A DNA stretch of 64,000 nucleotides from Moraxella lacunata (GCF_900453205.1 NZ_UGQU01000003.1:248001-312000); one strand, 5' to 3'; counted from the stretch's first letter, positions 15,486 through 25,786 are shown. Notes: generated from the letters alone by a model not told the origin. Program-made: numbers and translations.

Positions 15486-16316
15486 TTATTGCTCTAATTC
15501 TCGCAATTTCTGCGTTAAATTGTCAAGTTCATCTTGTATGGCAGGGTTGTTTTTTACGCTTAGCTGTTTGGTGAGTTTTTTGATTTGGGTGCGGATTTTG
15601 GCAAGTTCAATGGCGTTTTTGGCAGTGTCTTTGTCCATGGGCGTGCCACTTGGCTCGCTCATGACGTTCGCCATGACCGACTCAACCGAGCTGACCACAG
15701 GTTTGGTGCCGTCCGTGATACTTTGGGCGACACGGTCAAGATGGCGATGATAGCGAGTGCGTAGATGTGCCTGCTCGTCCGCTCGCCCCTCTGCCGTGAT
15801 GGTGCGTGGGTGTACTTCTAGGCGAATGCAGTCCACAGGACAGGGCGGTAGGCACAGCTTGCACCCTGTGCATAGGTCGGTTAAGATGGTGTGCATGTGC
15901 TTGGCGGTGCCGATGATGGCGTCCACAGGGCAGACAGGGATACATTTGGTGCAGCCGATACAGTCGTTCTCATTGATGATGGCTCGTACCTCCACGGGGC
16001 GGTCGGTGGCAGGGTCGGTTGCCCATTTGCTGGCAGTGGCGCTCAGGGTGGGGCGTGGGTCGCCATGCTCGGCAAGCACCGTGCTAATGGCGTCCGTTAC
16101 CGCTTGACCACCCGGCACGCATAAGTTGTGAGGCTCGCCACGCACCGCCACGCCATAGGCATAGGGCAGACAGCCGTCTGGGTGTCCGCACAGACCGCAC
16201 TGGGTCTGGGGCAAAAGTTCGTCTATTTGCTGGACGATGATTTTTTGGGTGGGGGTCAGGCGGTCAAGGGCTAAGGTGTTAAATAAAATCGGTAGGCAGG
16301 CTAAGCGGTCATTCAT
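15486..16316 (-). CDS. RnfB-like iron-sulfur (ferredoxin) protein
   Basis: A 276-residue protein. An N-terminal [4Fe-4S] motif of the RnfB type ('CGLCGHPDGC' with a distal 'LCVPGG') is followed by two bacterial ferredoxin motifs, 'CIGCTKCIPVCP' and 'CTGCKLCLPPCP', each CxxCxxCxxxCP. The C-terminal 90 residues are charged and partly coiled. It lacks the N-terminal membrane helix of true RnfB, and no other rnf genes are nearby. It is therefore likely a soluble stand-alone electron carrier of the RnfB-related type rather than part of an Rnf complex. Confidence 0.85.
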   Translation of the reverse strand: MNDRLACLPILFNTLALDRLTPTQKIIVQQIDELLPQTQCGLCGHPDGCLPYAYGVAVRGEPHNLCVPGGQAVTDAISTVLAEHGDPRPTLSATASKWATDPATDRPVEVRAIINENDCIGCTKCIPVCPVDAIIGTAKHMHTILTDLCTGCKLCLPPCPVDCIRLEVHPRTITAEGRADEQAHLRTRYHRHLDRVAQSITDGTKPVVSSVESVMANVMSEPSGTPMDKDTAKNAIELAKIRTQIKKLTKQLSVKNNPAIQDELDNLTQKLRELEQ

Positions 16317-16486
16317 GGCGACAGGCTGTGAATAAAAGGGGTATTATAACAAGTTTTGGCAGGTTGTGCGAATTTGTGATTGGTGTGTGGCAGGCGTGAT
16401 GTTAAATGTTGGATTTTATTTGCCAAAAGGAGTAAAATTCTTTATAATCCAAGGGTTTATTCAATGATTTTTATTTAGGAAAGCCC

Positions 16487-17569
16487 ATGTCAAAAATTAA
16501 CGTTGCCATCATCGGCGGTACAGGCTATACAGGCGTTGAGTTGATACGTCTGTTATCACGCCACCCCCATATTAATATCAGCCACTTGACTTCTCGCAGT
16601 GAAAAGGGGCGGGCGGTGAGTGAGATTTTCCCGAGCCTGCTTGGTGTGTGCGATGTTGTGTACAGTGATATGACGGATGATGTCATGGGCGAGATTGGCA
16701 AGGCGTGCGATGTTGTGTTTTTTGCCACGCCACACGGGGTCGCCATGAGTCATACGCCACGCCTTATCGCACAAGGGGTGAAGGTCATTGATTTGGGGGC
16801 GGATTTTCGTTTGCAGGATTTGAGCGAGTTTGGCAAATGGTATGGTTTGGAGCATATCTGCCCTGATGTGTTGGCCGAAGCGGTGTATGGCTTGCCTGAG
16901 ATTCACCGTGAAAAAATCAAATCCGCCAAGGTCATCGCCAACCCTGGTTGCTATCCCACCACCGCCATTTTGGGGTTAAAACCTGTGATAGGCACCCAAA
17001 ACAGTGCGGATAAACCGTTGATTTTGCCAAACATTATCATTGATGCCAAATCGGGCGTATCGGGGGCAGGACGTAATGCCAAGATGAACCTGCTATTTAG
17101 TGAATTATCCGACAATTTCTCTGCCTATGGCGTGGCAGGTCATCGCCATACCCCTGAGATAAGCCAAGGCGTGCATCTGTTCTTAGGGTCTAAATTTACC
17201 CAAAAAGTGCGGTTTGTCCCTCACCTTGTACCGATGATTCGGGGCATGTTTAGTACCATTCATCTGACCTTAACCGATGACGGTAAGGCGTTAAATTGGC
17301 AAGAGATTTTTGAAAAAACGTATCAAAACGAGCCATTTGTGGACGTGCTTGCCAAAGGAGTGCTCCCTGATACCCGTTCGGTGCGAGCGTCCAACCGCCT
17401 AAAAATCGCCGTTCATCAAGATGATGATGCCTTGACCGTGCTGGTCGTCCAAGATAATTTAGTGAAAGGAGCGAGCGGTCAAGCGGTGCAAAACATGAAT
17501 ATCCTGTGCGGATTTGATGAGATGTGCGGATTGGGTGTGGAGTTTGGCGGTTGTGCGGTTGTGCCTTGA
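16487..17569 (+). CDS. argC: N-acetyl-gamma-glutamyl-phosphate reductase
   Basis: This 360-residue enzyme reduces N-acetylglutamyl phosphate with NADPH in arginine synthesis. The N-terminal Rossmann loop is 'VAIIGGTGYTGVELIRLLSR'. The catalytic Cys is in 'VIANPGCYPTTAILGL', and 'AKSGVSGAGR' and 'GHRHTPEI' carry conserved substrate and catalytic His residues. A GGAAAGCCC ribosome site precedes the ATG. Length is slightly above the usual 345. It is a single gene divergent from the ferredoxin gene. Confidence 0.95.
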   Translation: MSKINVAIIGGTGYTGVELIRLLSRHPHINISHLTSRSEKGRAVSEIFPSLLGVCDVVYSDMTDDVMGEIGKACDVVFFATPHGVAMSHTPRLIAQGVKVIDLGADFRLQDLSEFGKWYGLEHICPDVLAEAVYGLPEIHREKIKSAKVIANPGCYPTTAILGLKPVIGTQNSADKPLILPNIIIDAKSGVSGAGRNAKMNLLFSELSDNFSAYGVAGHRHTPEISQGVHLFLGSKFTQKVRFVPHLVPMIRGMFSTIHLTLTDDGKALNWQEIFEKTYQNEPFVDVLAKGVLPDTRSVRASNRLKIAVHQDDDALTVLVVQDNLVKGASGQAVQNMNILCGFDEMCGLGVEFGGCAVVP

Positions 17570-17654
17570 AAAATATGTGTTTATCCCAACATAAAACACA
17601 CCACTTGATTTTAGCGGTTTAATTTACCAATTTAATTTAACAAAGGAGCGTATC

Positions 17655-17867
17655 ATGGCAGTTGAAACCCTAACCCTAAAAGTCTTTGGCATGACCTGTG
17701 ATGGCTGTGTGCAAAGCGTGCATAACGCCATTAATGACATTGCAGGCGTGCAAAACGTGGAAGTCAATCTGCCCCTTGAACAAGCCGTCATTGAATATGA
17801 CGACACCCAAGTGGATAAGATTGAGCTGATTCGTGCGGTAGAAGACGCAGGATTTAGTACGACCTAA
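17655..17867 (+). CDS. copZ: Heavy-metal-associated copper chaperone, CopZ-like
   Basis: A 70-residue single HMA domain (ferredoxin-like fold) with the metal loop 'GMTCDGC' (CxxC) near residue 14 and the usual 'VQNVEVNLPLEQAVIEYDD' strand. It would bind Cu(I) in the cytoplasm and hand it to a P-type ATPase; a CopA is encoded at 52898-55048. AAGGAG precedes the start. A terminator hairpin follows directly. Confidence 0.88.
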   Translation: MAVETLTLKVFGMTCDGCVQSVHNAINDIAGVQNVEVNLPLEQAVIEYDDTQVDKIELIRAVEDAGFSTT

Positions 17868-17885
17868 GATAAATATAGACATAAA

Positions 17886-17917
17886 TAAAAGGCTAATCCT
17901 ATGGGTTAGTCTTTTTT
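17886..17917 (+). terminator. Rho-independent terminator after copZ
   Basis: AAAAGGCTAA ... TTAGTCTTTT forms a stem with one G:T pair and a short loop, followed by T residues. It probably also serves the convergent histidine-phosphatase gene. Confidence 0.7.
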
Positions 17918-17929
17918 ATACGTTAGGGA

Positions 17930-18550
17930 TTAGGCAATCCATGCCAGATTTTTGACATTATCCGCCACGTCTAACCGATACAGTACGGTGTTATGCATGG
18001 GCATGGCGGTCTGAAAAGCACGAAATCGCCTTATGTCGCCACTATCACGCACAGGCAGATTCATGAGCCGATAGGCAAGCAGTCCAAGCCAAATCCCATG
18101 CCCAAAAAACAGCGTATTATCATTAAATTCATCAATCCTACCGATGAATGTGTCAACACGCCCCATAAACTCGCCAAAGCTGTCCGCTCCCACGCCATGC
18201 CTATCATCTAGTCCCGCCGTTTGCCACCAGTTGGCATTCATCAGACGGCGTGCGTCCATCGAGATGTCTTTGATGGCATCAAAGGCAAGGGTATTTAACT
18301 CATCAAGCAGGTCAAGTGTGCTTGCGGTCATGTTATAGTGCCGACAAAATGGCAGGGCGGTCTGCTGTGTGCGAAGCATGGCAGAATGATAAATGTGGCT
18401 TGGGCGTATACCCATCTGTTGCCAATGAGTAAGGCGGTCTTTGGCTTGAGTGTGTCCTTTTTCGGTCAAAGGAATATCAGCATTGGGCAGGGGCGTGCCA
18501 CCAGCGTTGGCAAGGCTTTCGCCATGACGGATAAAATATAGACTTTTCAT
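17930..18550 (-). CDS. Histidine phosphatase (phosphoglycerate mutase-like) family protein
   Basis: A 206-residue protein. The start at 18550 places the phosphohistidine motif 'LYFIRHGESLAN' at the usual N-terminal position; the longer frame to 18601 would add an atypical leader. The second conserved His region appears as 'NTLFFGHGIWLGLLAYRL'. Substrates of such small members (SixA, GpmB, CobC-like) vary, so no specific reaction is claimed. It is downstream of, and codirectional with, the PfkB kinase. Confidence 0.85.
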   Translation of the reverse strand: MKSLYFIRHGESLANAGGTPLPNADIPLTEKGHTQAKDRLTHWQQMGIRPSHIYHSAMLRTQQTALPFCRHYNMTASTLDLLDELNTLAFDAIKDISMDARRLMNANWWQTAGLDDRHGVGADSFGEFMGRVDTFIGRIDEFNDNTLFFGHGIWLGLLAYRLMNLPVRDSGDIRRFRAFQTAMPMHNTVLYRLDVADNVKNLAWIA

Positions 18551-18615
18551 GGTGTTTGTACCTATTAAAAAAGCGGAACTTTGCCCGCCTTTTAGATTCA
18601 TATCAAATTTTAGAT

Positions 18616-19611
18616 TTATCCCAAAACCGTCTGTTTAATCAAGCCATACTCCGCTTTGGGCAGTCTTGCCCCAAACTGGCTCACCACACGGCTTGCCACT
18701 GCTCCTGCCAATGCCACGCACGCCTGATAATCCGCCCCTTGTGCTAAGGCGTACAAGAACGCCCCTGCAAAGTTATCGCCTGCCCCGTTGGTATCCACCA
18801 CGTCCGCAGGTGGGACATCATACAGGCGAACGCTGTCTTTGTCTGCCACGGTAGTGGGGTTTGCTCCGTTGGTGATGACGACTACTTTGGCGTGATTTAG
18901 CAGGGCATGAACCGCCCGAATGTCATCATCTGTCTCGGCAAAGAGTTTGGCTTCGTCCATGTTGCAAAAAATCATGTCCACACCGTCAGAAAGCCACGAC
19001 ATCACACCGTCTTTGGCAAAGCGAACTACTGCAGGGTCGGCAAAGCTCACCACGATTTTGACCCCTTGTGCTTTGGCGGTTTGGCACAGTTTGCCAATGG
19101 CATTTTGTACGGACGGAGTCATGGCAAGATAGCCTTCTAGGTATAGGTATTTTGCCCCAGCCAACACATCAAAATCCACGTTCGTCTCGTCAATGTCGCC
19201 ACTTACCGCCAGATTGGTCTGCATGGTGCGTTCGCCGTCAGCGGTAACTAATACTGCACAAGTACCGGTCGCCCCTACCACTTCGGCTTTACTACCGTCT
19301 ATCGTCACGCCCATATTTGCCATGTCGGATAGATAGAACGCCCCACGTTTGTCATGCCCCACTCGGCAGTTATAAAAAGACGTGCCACCCAATGCTGAAA
19401 AGCACGCCACCGTGTTGCCTGCCGAACCGCCCCCTGCTTGCTTGGCGGGGGTCAGCCCATGCGTGTTTAAAATGTCAAATAGGGCGGTCTGCTCGTCTGT
19501 GCTAGCAAGAGTCATGTTGCTTTTGGTGAGTCCTGTTTGGGTCAAAATCTCATCGGTGAGTTTAAATTCGGTATCAAGAAGAGCGTTACCAATGGCGACA
19601 AGTTGGTACAT
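18616..19611 (-). CDS. PfkB-family sugar/nucleoside kinase (adenosine kinase-like)
   Basis: A 331-residue ribokinase-fold kinase. 'GGGSAGNTVACFSALGG' is the N-terminal PfkB signature, and 'DTNGAGDNFAGAFLYALAQG' contains the catalytic Asp and anion hole (signature 2). The N-terminus 'LVAIGNALLDTEFKLTDEIL' is typical of bacterial adenosine-kinase-like members. The phosphate acceptor is not certain from sequence. It is single-domain and complete. Confidence 0.88.
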   Translation of the reverse strand: MYQLVAIGNALLDTEFKLTDEILTQTGLTKSNMTLASTDEQTALFDILNTHGLTPAKQAGGGSAGNTVACFSALGGTSFYNCRVGHDKRGAFYLSDMANMGVTIDGSKAEVVGATGTCAVLVTADGERTMQTNLAVSGDIDETNVDFDVLAGAKYLYLEGYLAMTPSVQNAIGKLCQTAKAQGVKIVVSFADPAVVRFAKDGVMSWLSDGVDMIFCNMDEAKLFAETDDDIRAVHALLNHAKVVVITNGANPTTVADKDSVRLYDVPPADVVDTNGAGDNFAGAFLYALAQGADYQACVALAGAVASRVVSQFGARLPKAEYGLIKQTVLG

Positions 19612-19744
19612 GGGGTTTCCTTATGATTTAGAAAATGAAAAACGCCATTATAACAAAATTTGCCAAAATTGCCTGTTAAATTCATGACTTTATCAGATTT
19701 TTTTTGTATAATAAGCGGTTAATTTTTTAAAATAAAACAATACC

Positions 19745-20932
19745 ATGACCGCCAAAATTCCTGTGATTCACACGCCCGACACGCCAAACACCGACCAAAA
19801 AACCAATCTTTTGGGTATGTCAAAAGAGGAACTCTCCCAATTTTTTGTAGCTATGGGCGAAAAGGCATTCCGTGCCACGCAGGTGATGAAATGGATTTAT
19901 CAGTTTGGCGTTACCGACTTTTTTGAGATGACCAACCTATCCAAAGCCTTGCAAGCCAAGCTCGACAAAGTGGCGTGCGTTGTGCCACCCACGGTCAAAT
20001 TCAAGCAGTTTAGCGAGGACGGCACTCGCAAATGGGTGTTTGAAGTGGCGGGCGGTTCGCTTGTTGAGACGGTGCTAATCCCTGCCGAAGATGGCAAGCA
20101 GTTTGGGCGTAAGACCTTGTGCGTGTCTAGTCAAGTCGGCTGTGCGTTGGACTGCTCATTTTGTAGTACAGGCAAACAAGGCTTTGAGCGGGATTTGACC
20201 GCCAGCGAGATTATCGGACAGTTGTGGGTTGCCAATCAGTCCTATATGCAAGGCGTTGCCCCAACTGAGCGTGAAAACCGTGTTACCAATGTTGTCATGA
20301 TGGGCATGGGTGAGCCACTGTTAAACTACGAGCCTGTCGTGGCGAGCATGAGCCTCATGCTTGATGACCATGCCTTTGGCTTATCCAAACGCCGTGTTAC
20401 ACTCTCCACGTCTGGCATCGTGCCAAAAATGTATGACCTTGCCAAGGACATTGATGTGGCTCTTGCCATCAGTTTGCACGCTCCTAATGACGAACTGCGT
20501 AACGAGCTTGTGCCTATCAATAAAAAGTACCCGTTGGCAGAGCTTATCCGTGCCGCCAAAGCCTACGTCTATGATGAAAACCCCCGCCACAAAAAGCACG
20601 TTACCATTGAATATGTCATGCTACACGGGGTCAATGACAGCGATAAACACGCTCATGAATTGGTGGCGTTACTGGCGGATTTGCCAAGTAAAATCAACTT
20701 AATTCCCTTTAATCCTTTTCCGCACGCTCCTTATGGACGTTCTAGCAATAACCGCATTCATGCGTTTAGTAATATCCTAAATCAAGCAGGCTTTGTCTGC
20801 ACCGTCCGCCAAACTCGTGGCGATGACATTGATGCAGCGTGCGGTCAGCTTGTCGGACAAGTGGCGGACAGAACACGGCGAGCCAAAAAATGGCAAGAGA
20901 GTATCCAAAAACGTCAAGACCAAAAAGCGTGA
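19745..20932 (+). CDS. rlmN: Dual-specificity 23S rRNA/tRNA C2-adenine methyltransferase
   Basis: This 395-residue radical SAM enzyme methylates A2503 of 23S rRNA and A37 of tRNAs. The radical SAM cluster motif '[14 protein letters not shown]' (CxxxCxxC) lies near residue 130. The family's other hallmarks are '[13 protein letters not shown]', '[13 protein letters not shown]' and the C-terminal methyl-carrying Cys region '[17 protein letters not shown]'. It opens the conserved rlmN-pilW-rodZ-ispG-hisS block. Confidence 0.96.
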   Translation: MTAKIPVIHTPDTPNTDQKTNLLGMSKEELSQFFVAMGEKAFRATQVMKWIYQFGVTDFFEMTNLSKALQAKLDKVACVVPPTVKFKQFSEDGTRKWVFEVAGGSLVETVLIPAEDGKQFGRKTLCVSSQVGCALDCSFCSTGKQGFERDLTASEIIGQLWVANQSYMQGVAPTERENRVTNVVMMGMGEPLLNYEPVVASMSLMLDDHAFGLSKRRVTLSTSGIVPKMYDLAKDIDVALAISLHAPNDELRNELVPINKKYPLAELIRAAKAYVYDENPRHKKHVTIEYVMLHGVNDSDKHAHELVALLADLPSKINLIPFNPFPHAPYGRSSNNRIHAFSNILNQAGFVCTVRQTRGDDIDAACGQLVGQVADRTRRAKKWQESIQKRQDQKA

Positions 20933-21151
20933 TGGTTTAAAAATACGATGAAATAACAAGATTTTGGTAGGAAAAAGGCAAAAATATTGGCAAAAATCAT
21001 TGATAATTGTTAGAATGGCGATTATTTGTCCGCTGTATTTGTTCAATGCCAAATAAGTATGTAAGTTTTGGGGTTGTCAGTATGGATTTGACGCCCTACT
21101 TAGGTTAAGACAAAACGGTTAATTTTAAATCATAGTCATTATGGTAAAGTC

Positions 21152-21979
21152 ATGAAATATTTAGTCATTCCTGTGCTATTGACCGCCTTATTGGCAGGAT
21201 GTCAGAGTACCTCACAAAGTTCGAGTACGGTTTATCAAGGCACTGACCCATCACAGCGTAAACGTGATAAGTCTGAGCTTGCCCAAGCACGTACTGCTCT
21301 GGCGGGACAGTTTATCGCTCAAAGACAGCTTGATGCCGCCAAAAGACAGCTTGATGAAGCGTTAGAGGCGGACAGCCGTTATGCTCCCGCCTATGACATG
21401 ATGGGCAATCTACTTAGAATAGAGGGCAGTCCTAGCAATGTCGCCAAAGCTGATGAGTATTTTAAAAAGGCGATTAGCCTAGACCCTGAGTTTACCCAAG
21501 CACGCAACAACTATGGCGTGTATCTGTCAGAGCGTGGGCGTTACCAAGAGGCAATAGAGCAATTTAATATCGCAGGGGGCACGCTCGGCTACCGTAACCG
21601 TGCGGGAGCCCTTGAAAATCTTGGGCTGACTTATTTAAAAATGAATAACCCAGCAGCGGCAGAAGTAGCCTTTAATAAGGCGATGGAAACTGAGCGTGGT
21701 ACAGTCGTGGCAAAGATGGAGATGATTGACATTCTCATCAATAGACGTGAGTCTCTAAAAGCCAAAGAGTATTTTGAGGATTTAAAGAGTTTATCCCAAA
21801 TGCATGGTCAGCCCATGCCACCACGTCTGATATACCAAGGCATTCGTCTAAATATTTTACAAAACAATCACCAAGAGATTCAGCGGTTGTCCAGTCAGCT
21901 TTTGTCGCAGTATCCGCTGTCCGATGAAGCAAAAAAACTAAAACAATGGCTAAATAACCCAACGGGAGCATTAAAGTGA
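21152..21979 (+). CDS. pilW: Type IV pilus biogenesis/stability lipoprotein (TPR)
   Basis: A 275-residue outer-membrane lipoprotein (PilW/PilF). The lipobox 'LLAGC' ends the signal at about residue 16, and tandem TPR repeats span about residues 45-250 (for example 'RQLDAAKRQLDEALEADSRY', 'ARNNYGVYLSERGRYQEAIE'). The family is needed for PilQ secretin assembly. Its TGA overlaps the GTG start of rodZ. Position between rlmN and rodZ-ispG is classical. Confidence 0.92.
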   Translation: MKYLVIPVLLTALLAGCQSTSQSSSTVYQGTDPSQRKRDKSELAQARTALAGQFIAQRQLDAAKRQLDEALEADSRYAPAYDMMGNLLRIEGSPSNVAKADEYFKKAISLDPEFTQARNNYGVYLSERGRYQEAIEQFNIAGGTLGYRNRAGALENLGLTYLKMNNPAAAEVAFNKAMETERGTVVAKMEMIDILINRRESLKAKEYFEDLKSLSQMHGQPMPPRLIYQGIRLNILQNNHQEIQRLSSQLLSQYPLSDEAKKLKQWLNNPTGALK

Positions 21980-22785
21980 GTCAAACCAACGACAAACCAA
22001 CATCAAACACAGGTTTTGGCGGTAAATTAAGAAGTGCCAGAACATCTCGGGGTTACTCACTAGATGCAGTGGCAGGCGAGCTCAACATTCTAAAACGCCA
22101 TGTGCAGGCGATGGAAGAAGAAAACTTTGATGCCCTGCCCCAATTTGCATTTGCTCGGGGTTTTGTGGTGAACTATGCTAAGTTTTTGGAACTTGATGCC
22201 GATGAGTTTGCCCGAGAGTTTGAAAGCATCTATCCTGAGAGCAAACGCACCAAGCGTGTTGAGGACATCAAAGCACCACTGGCACCCATGGGTACCATTG
22301 AGCGTGGGCGTGGGGGCATGCGATTTAATCCATGGCTCATTGCAGGGGTGATTGCTTTGGTGATTTTTGGGTTTGTGCTATTAAAAATCATATCTAGTGC
22401 AGTGGGTAAATCAGATGAGACCAATCCAACGACCCAAACACAAGTGCTAAGCCCGAGCGAACAAGCCCAAGGAGCGGCAGTCGGGGCATCGGGTTCGGCA
22501 TTAAACCTAGGTACAAATGATGGCGAGCCTACTACCCAAGCTGTGACAGGACAAGGCGTGATTGATATTTGGTCAAAGGGTGATGTGAATATCAAAATCA
22601 CCGACAAAAATGATAACGTACTCATGCAGGGCTTGCAGTCTCGTGGCGGTTATCAGTTAAAGGGCGAAACACCCTTTACCATTGAAATTGACAATCCTGC
22701 TCAGGTGGATTTAAACTTCAACCAACGCCCCATTCGCTTGGGCGAGCATACCCAAAACGGCAAAGCCACTCTAACCCTACAATAA
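21976..22785 (+). CDS. rodZ: RodZ-like HTH membrane protein
   Basis: A 269-residue protein with a cytoplasmic helix-turn-helix (about residues 15-80, '[20 protein letters not shown]'). A positively charged stretch leads into a transmembrane helix near 118-138 ('[18 protein letters not shown]'). A low-complexity periplasmic linker and a C-terminal DUF4115 domain (about 190-269) follow. RodZ links MreB filaments to the cell-wall machinery. The start is GTG, overlapping the pilW stop, with ispG 10 bp downstream. Confidence 0.88.
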   Translation: MSQTNDKPTSNTGFGGKLRSARTSRGYSLDAVAGELNILKRHVQAMEEENFDALPQFAFARGFVVNYAKFLELDADEFAREFESIYPESKRTKRVEDIKAPLAPMGTIERGRGGMRFNPWLIAGVIALVIFGFVLLKIISSAVGKSDETNPTTQTQVLSPSEQAQGAAVGASGSALNLGTNDGEPTTQAVTGQGVIDIWSKGDVNIKITDKNDNVLMQGLQSRGGYQLKGETPFTIEIDNPAQVDLNFNQRPIRLGEHTQNGKATLTLQ

Positions 22786-22795
22786 GCGAGTCATC

Positions 22796-23914
22796 ATGAG
22801 CCATCACAGCCCCATCAAACGCCGTCCCACTCGCCAAATCATGGTTGGCAATGTCGCCATCGGTGGTAACGCTCCCATTAGCGTACAGAGCATGACCAAC
22901 ACCAACACTTGCGATGTGGATGCCACAGTCGCCCAGATACAACGCTGTGTGGACGCAGGGGCGGACTTGATGAGGGTCTCCACGCCTACTATGGAGAGTG
23001 TGGAGGCATTCGCCCAAATCAAAAGACAGGTAAACATTCCGCTCATTGCTGACATTCATTTTGATTACAAAATCGCCCTAGCGGTGGCGGACGCAGGGGC
23101 GGACTGCTTACGCATTAACCCTGGTAATATCGGCAATGACCAAAAGGTGCGTGAAGTGGTGGCTTGTGCTCGCCACCATAACGTGCCTATCCGTATCGGG
23201 GTCAATGCAGGTTCGCTTGAAAAAGATTTACAAAAAAAATATGGCGAACCGACAGGACAAGCCATGTTGGAGTCGGCATTACGTCATATTGATATTTTAG
23301 AAAAACTAAATTTTCAAGACTACAAAATCTCAGTCAAGGCGTCTAACGTTTTTTTGACCCTAGATGCTTATCGGCTTATCTCGGCAGAGGTGGACTGCCC
23401 GTTGCATTTGGGCGTTACCGAGGCTGGCGTGTATCGTACAGGCACGGTCAAATCCGCCATTGCCCTAGGTGGGCTTTTGCTTGACGGCATTGGCGACACC
23501 ATGCGGATATCCTTGGCAAGTCCGCCTGAGGAGGAGATTAAAATCGGTTTTGATATTTTAAAATCGCTAAACATTCGCTCCAATGGCGTAAACTTTATCG
23601 CTTGTCCGTCCTGTAGTCGTCAAGAATTTGACGTGATTAAGGTCATGAACGAGCTAGAATCTCGCCTAGAAGACATCAGAGAACCGCTTGATGTGTCCGT
23701 CATCGGCTGTAAGGTCAATGGACCGGGGGAGGCTAAGGAAGCGACCATTGGCGTGGTGGGGGCAAGCCCCAATTCGCTCGTGTATAAAATGGGACAAAAA
23801 AGCCATTTGATTGATACCAAAAATCTAGTGGACGAAATAGAGCAAATGGTGCGTGAAAAAGCCAAAGAGTTGGCAGACAAGCGAGCCAATGAGATTATTA
23901 GAGTGGCTCAATAA
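22796..23914 (+). CDS. ispG: 4-hydroxy-3-methylbut-2-enyl-diphosphate synthase
   Basis: A 372-residue [4Fe-4S] enzyme of the MEP isoprenoid pathway, converting MEcPP to HMBPP. The TIM-barrel part has '[20 protein letters not shown]' and '[19 protein letters not shown]'. The C-terminal cluster domain has '[14 protein letters not shown]' and '[20 protein letters not shown]', which supply the three Cys and Glu ligands. It is complete and of normal length. Confidence 0.96.
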   Translation: MSHHSPIKRRPTRQIMVGNVAIGGNAPISVQSMTNTNTCDVDATVAQIQRCVDAGADLMRVSTPTMESVEAFAQIKRQVNIPLIADIHFDYKIALAVADAGADCLRINPGNIGNDQKVREVVACARHHNVPIRIGVNAGSLEKDLQKKYGEPTGQAMLESALRHIDILEKLNFQDYKISVKASNVFLTLDAYRLISAEVDCPLHLGVTEAGVYRTGTVKSAIALGGLLLDGIGDTMRISLASPPEEEIKIGFDILKSLNIRSNGVNFIACPSCSRQEFDVIKVMNELESRLEDIREPLDVSVIGCKVNGPGEAKEATIGVVGASPNSLVYKMGQKSHLIDTKNLVDEIEQMVREKAKELADKRANEIIRVAQ

Positions 23915-24049
23915 AATTGTCATTTGGTATTTTAACGTATGCTTGTATTTTGCATTTGTTAATGATGGGTATTCTCCGATACATAAATGTTCTTGCCGAC
24001 TTTAATAGATTATTTTTTTTAATTTTATGTTTTTATATGAGGTAATGTG

Positions 24050-24724
24050 ATGAAACATACTTTTGTTTTGGGTCTTCTGATCCTATCATTTGGTATGCAT
24101 GGTTGTGCCAAAGAAGAAAATTTTGCCGAACAGCCTGCTGTGGAGAGTAACCCCCCCCCGCACGGTGTCCAAATGGCAGAAAAGTCAAATGAACTATCCT
24201 TTTGGATTTTAGATGAGGCAGACATTAGGTTTTATAGCACAAAGACCGATAAGGATGACAATGATATTGTTGAGGAGGGTGTTTTTAATACCTATTTTGG
24301 CTATTTGGATAAGCAAGGTAACCTAAAAATGGAGATAGAGCTTGACAGTGTTGAAACTGACATCTCTATCAGAAACCAAAGAATTAAAGAATGGCTTTTT
24401 GAGACAGAGAGATTTCCAAAAGTGGAGATTCAATCTCAAATAGATTATGACTGGATAAATACTCTTGGTGTTCATAAAGAAGTAAGTAAAGTGCAACCAC
24501 TGACCATTTCTTTTCATGGTAAGACAATACAAACCGAGGCGTCTCTTAAAATCATAAAGTTGGATAATAATACAATAAATGTGATGACACAGGAGCCTAT
24601 TCACTTAAATCTGCTAGAACTTGAAATGATGCAAGGCTTAAATAGCTTAACAGAGGTGATGAATTTAAAGAGCATTGGTTATTTGGTGCCAGTCAAATTT
24701 CAAGGCATATTTAAGAAACCTTAA
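24050..24724 (+). CDS. YceI-like lipoprotein with in-frame C9 tract
   Basis: A 224-residue protein with a lipoprotein signal (MKHTFVLGLLILSFGMHGC, lipobox MHGC). A beta-rich region resembling YceI lipocalin-like proteins follows: 'NTYFGYLDKQGNLKMEIELD', 'VETDISIRNQRIKEWLFETE', 'RFPKVEIQSQ'. Family members bind isoprenoid lipids in the periplasm. Nine consecutive C residues (24151-24159) lie 34 codons from the start, just after the mature N-terminus. A change of one base there would shut the gene off, so it is a candidate phase-variable gene. The present frame is open. Confidence 0.75.
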   Translation: MKHTFVLGLLILSFGMHGCAKEENFAEQPAVESNPPPHGVQMAEKSNELSFWILDEADIRFYSTKTDKDDNDIVEEGVFNTYFGYLDKQGNLKMEIELDSVETDISIRNQRIKEWLFETERFPKVEIQSQIDYDWINTLGVHKEVSKVQPLTISFHGKTIQTEASLKIIKLDNNTINVMTQEPIHLNLLELEMMQGLNSLTEVMNLKSIGYLVPVKFQGIFKKP

Positions 24725-24906
24725 ATGATATTTATCAAATCATACATAAAATGACTTTGCATTTAATTGGCTATATTGATATAAAATCTTACGCCTTAAT
24801 AGCACCCAGGATAATAACGCAAATCAATCATAAAGATGATTTGTAAATGCTTATCTCGTATTTGTGTTTGTGTATTTAATGGCTTTTACTTCTTGGAATT
24901 TATTTT

Positions 24907-25743
24907 ATGAAAAAAAATATTTTATCATTCATGACAGTTTTATCATGTTCTTTATTAATGTTTGCTTGCTCAAATTCTGACAATTCATTAAAGAATGATG
25001 AAAATAAACAATCAGGTATTAATAGTAATGTTAGTACCACTCAAAAATCATCTTTTGATGTTAAAGTTGGTCTTATGTCGTCTTCAACTGGCAATGCGCC
25101 AGTTATTTTTATTAACGAAAAGGGAGATATTCAGGGTTTTGAGTACGATATTTTAAAAGAAATAGATAAACGTTCTGATTATAATTTTCAATATGAATAT
25201 CAGCCAAGAGATGACCTTTTCAATCGCATGAATAATAAAGAGATAGATATTATCGCAGGTATTGAGATTAGTGAGCAACGAATTCAAAAATATAATATGA
25301 CCAACTCTTATTTGGATGTTTATCCGATAACTTTGCTAAGTAAAAATCCAAAAATAAAGAAATTGGAGGATATTGGGAAAAATTCAACAGCTGTTAAAGA
25401 AGATTCAATGCAAACCACATTTGCAATTGTCAAAGATTATGAAAATAATTATGACGATGCTAACATAGACTATACAGTCAGTGATTGGATTTCTGTACAG
25501 ACTCTTTTAAGAGATGATGCTCAGATTGCAATTGGCAATTCTGTTGTCATACCTTATTTTTATTCAAAATATTCAACAAAAAAAGACCCTTTGTATTTTT
25601 CGATTGATTATGACTATCCGCAAGAATCTTATGGATTTTTGATAAACAAAGAAGATGTGGATATGATGAATGACATAAATAAGCACATTTTAGATATGAA
25701 AAGTGATGGCACTTATCAAAAGATATTTAAAAAGTGGTTTTAG
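24907..25743 (+). CDS. Amino-acid-type ABC transporter substrate-binding lipoprotein
   Basis: A 278-residue lipoprotein (lipobox 'LLMFAC', then a Ser/Asn-rich linker) with an SBP_bac_3 fold. 'VGLMSSSTGNAPVIFINEKG' then 'IQGFEYDILKEI' matches the family's first lobe, with 'IDIIAGIEISEQRIQKYNMT' and the C-terminal 'DMKSDGTYQKIFKKWF'. These receptors deliver polar amino acids to an ABC importer; no permease or ATPase gene is adjacent, so it is an orphan receptor here. It is more AT-rich than ispG and hisS on either side, suggesting a later insertion between them. Confidence 0.82.
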   Translation: MKKNILSFMTVLSCSLLMFACSNSDNSLKNDENKQSGINSNVSTTQKSSFDVKVGLMSSSTGNAPVIFINEKGDIQGFEYDILKEIDKRSDYNFQYEYQPRDDLFNRMNNKEIDIIAGIEISEQRIQKYNMTNSYLDVYPITLLSKNPKIKKLEDIGKNSTAVKEDSMQTTFAIVKDYENNYDDANIDYTVSDWISVQTLLRDDAQIAIGNSVVIPYFYSKYSTKKDPLYFSIDYDYPQESYGFLINKEDVDMMNDINKHILDMKSDGTYQKIFKKWF

Positions 25744-25786
25744 TTTTTAACTAATAACAAAAATGATGTTAATCTAAATTGAGCTA

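Noticed and set aside
15288-16124. Plus-strand frames opposite the DUF2868-like and RnfB-like genes
   Set aside because: Antisense shadows of two well supported minus-strand genes; the CxxCxxC motifs on the minus strand decide the coding strand.
15486-16316. Reading the RnfB-like gene as part of an Rnf electron-transport complex
   Set aside because: No rnfA, C, D, G or E is nearby and the N-terminal membrane helix of RnfB is absent, so it was called a stand-alone ferredoxin.
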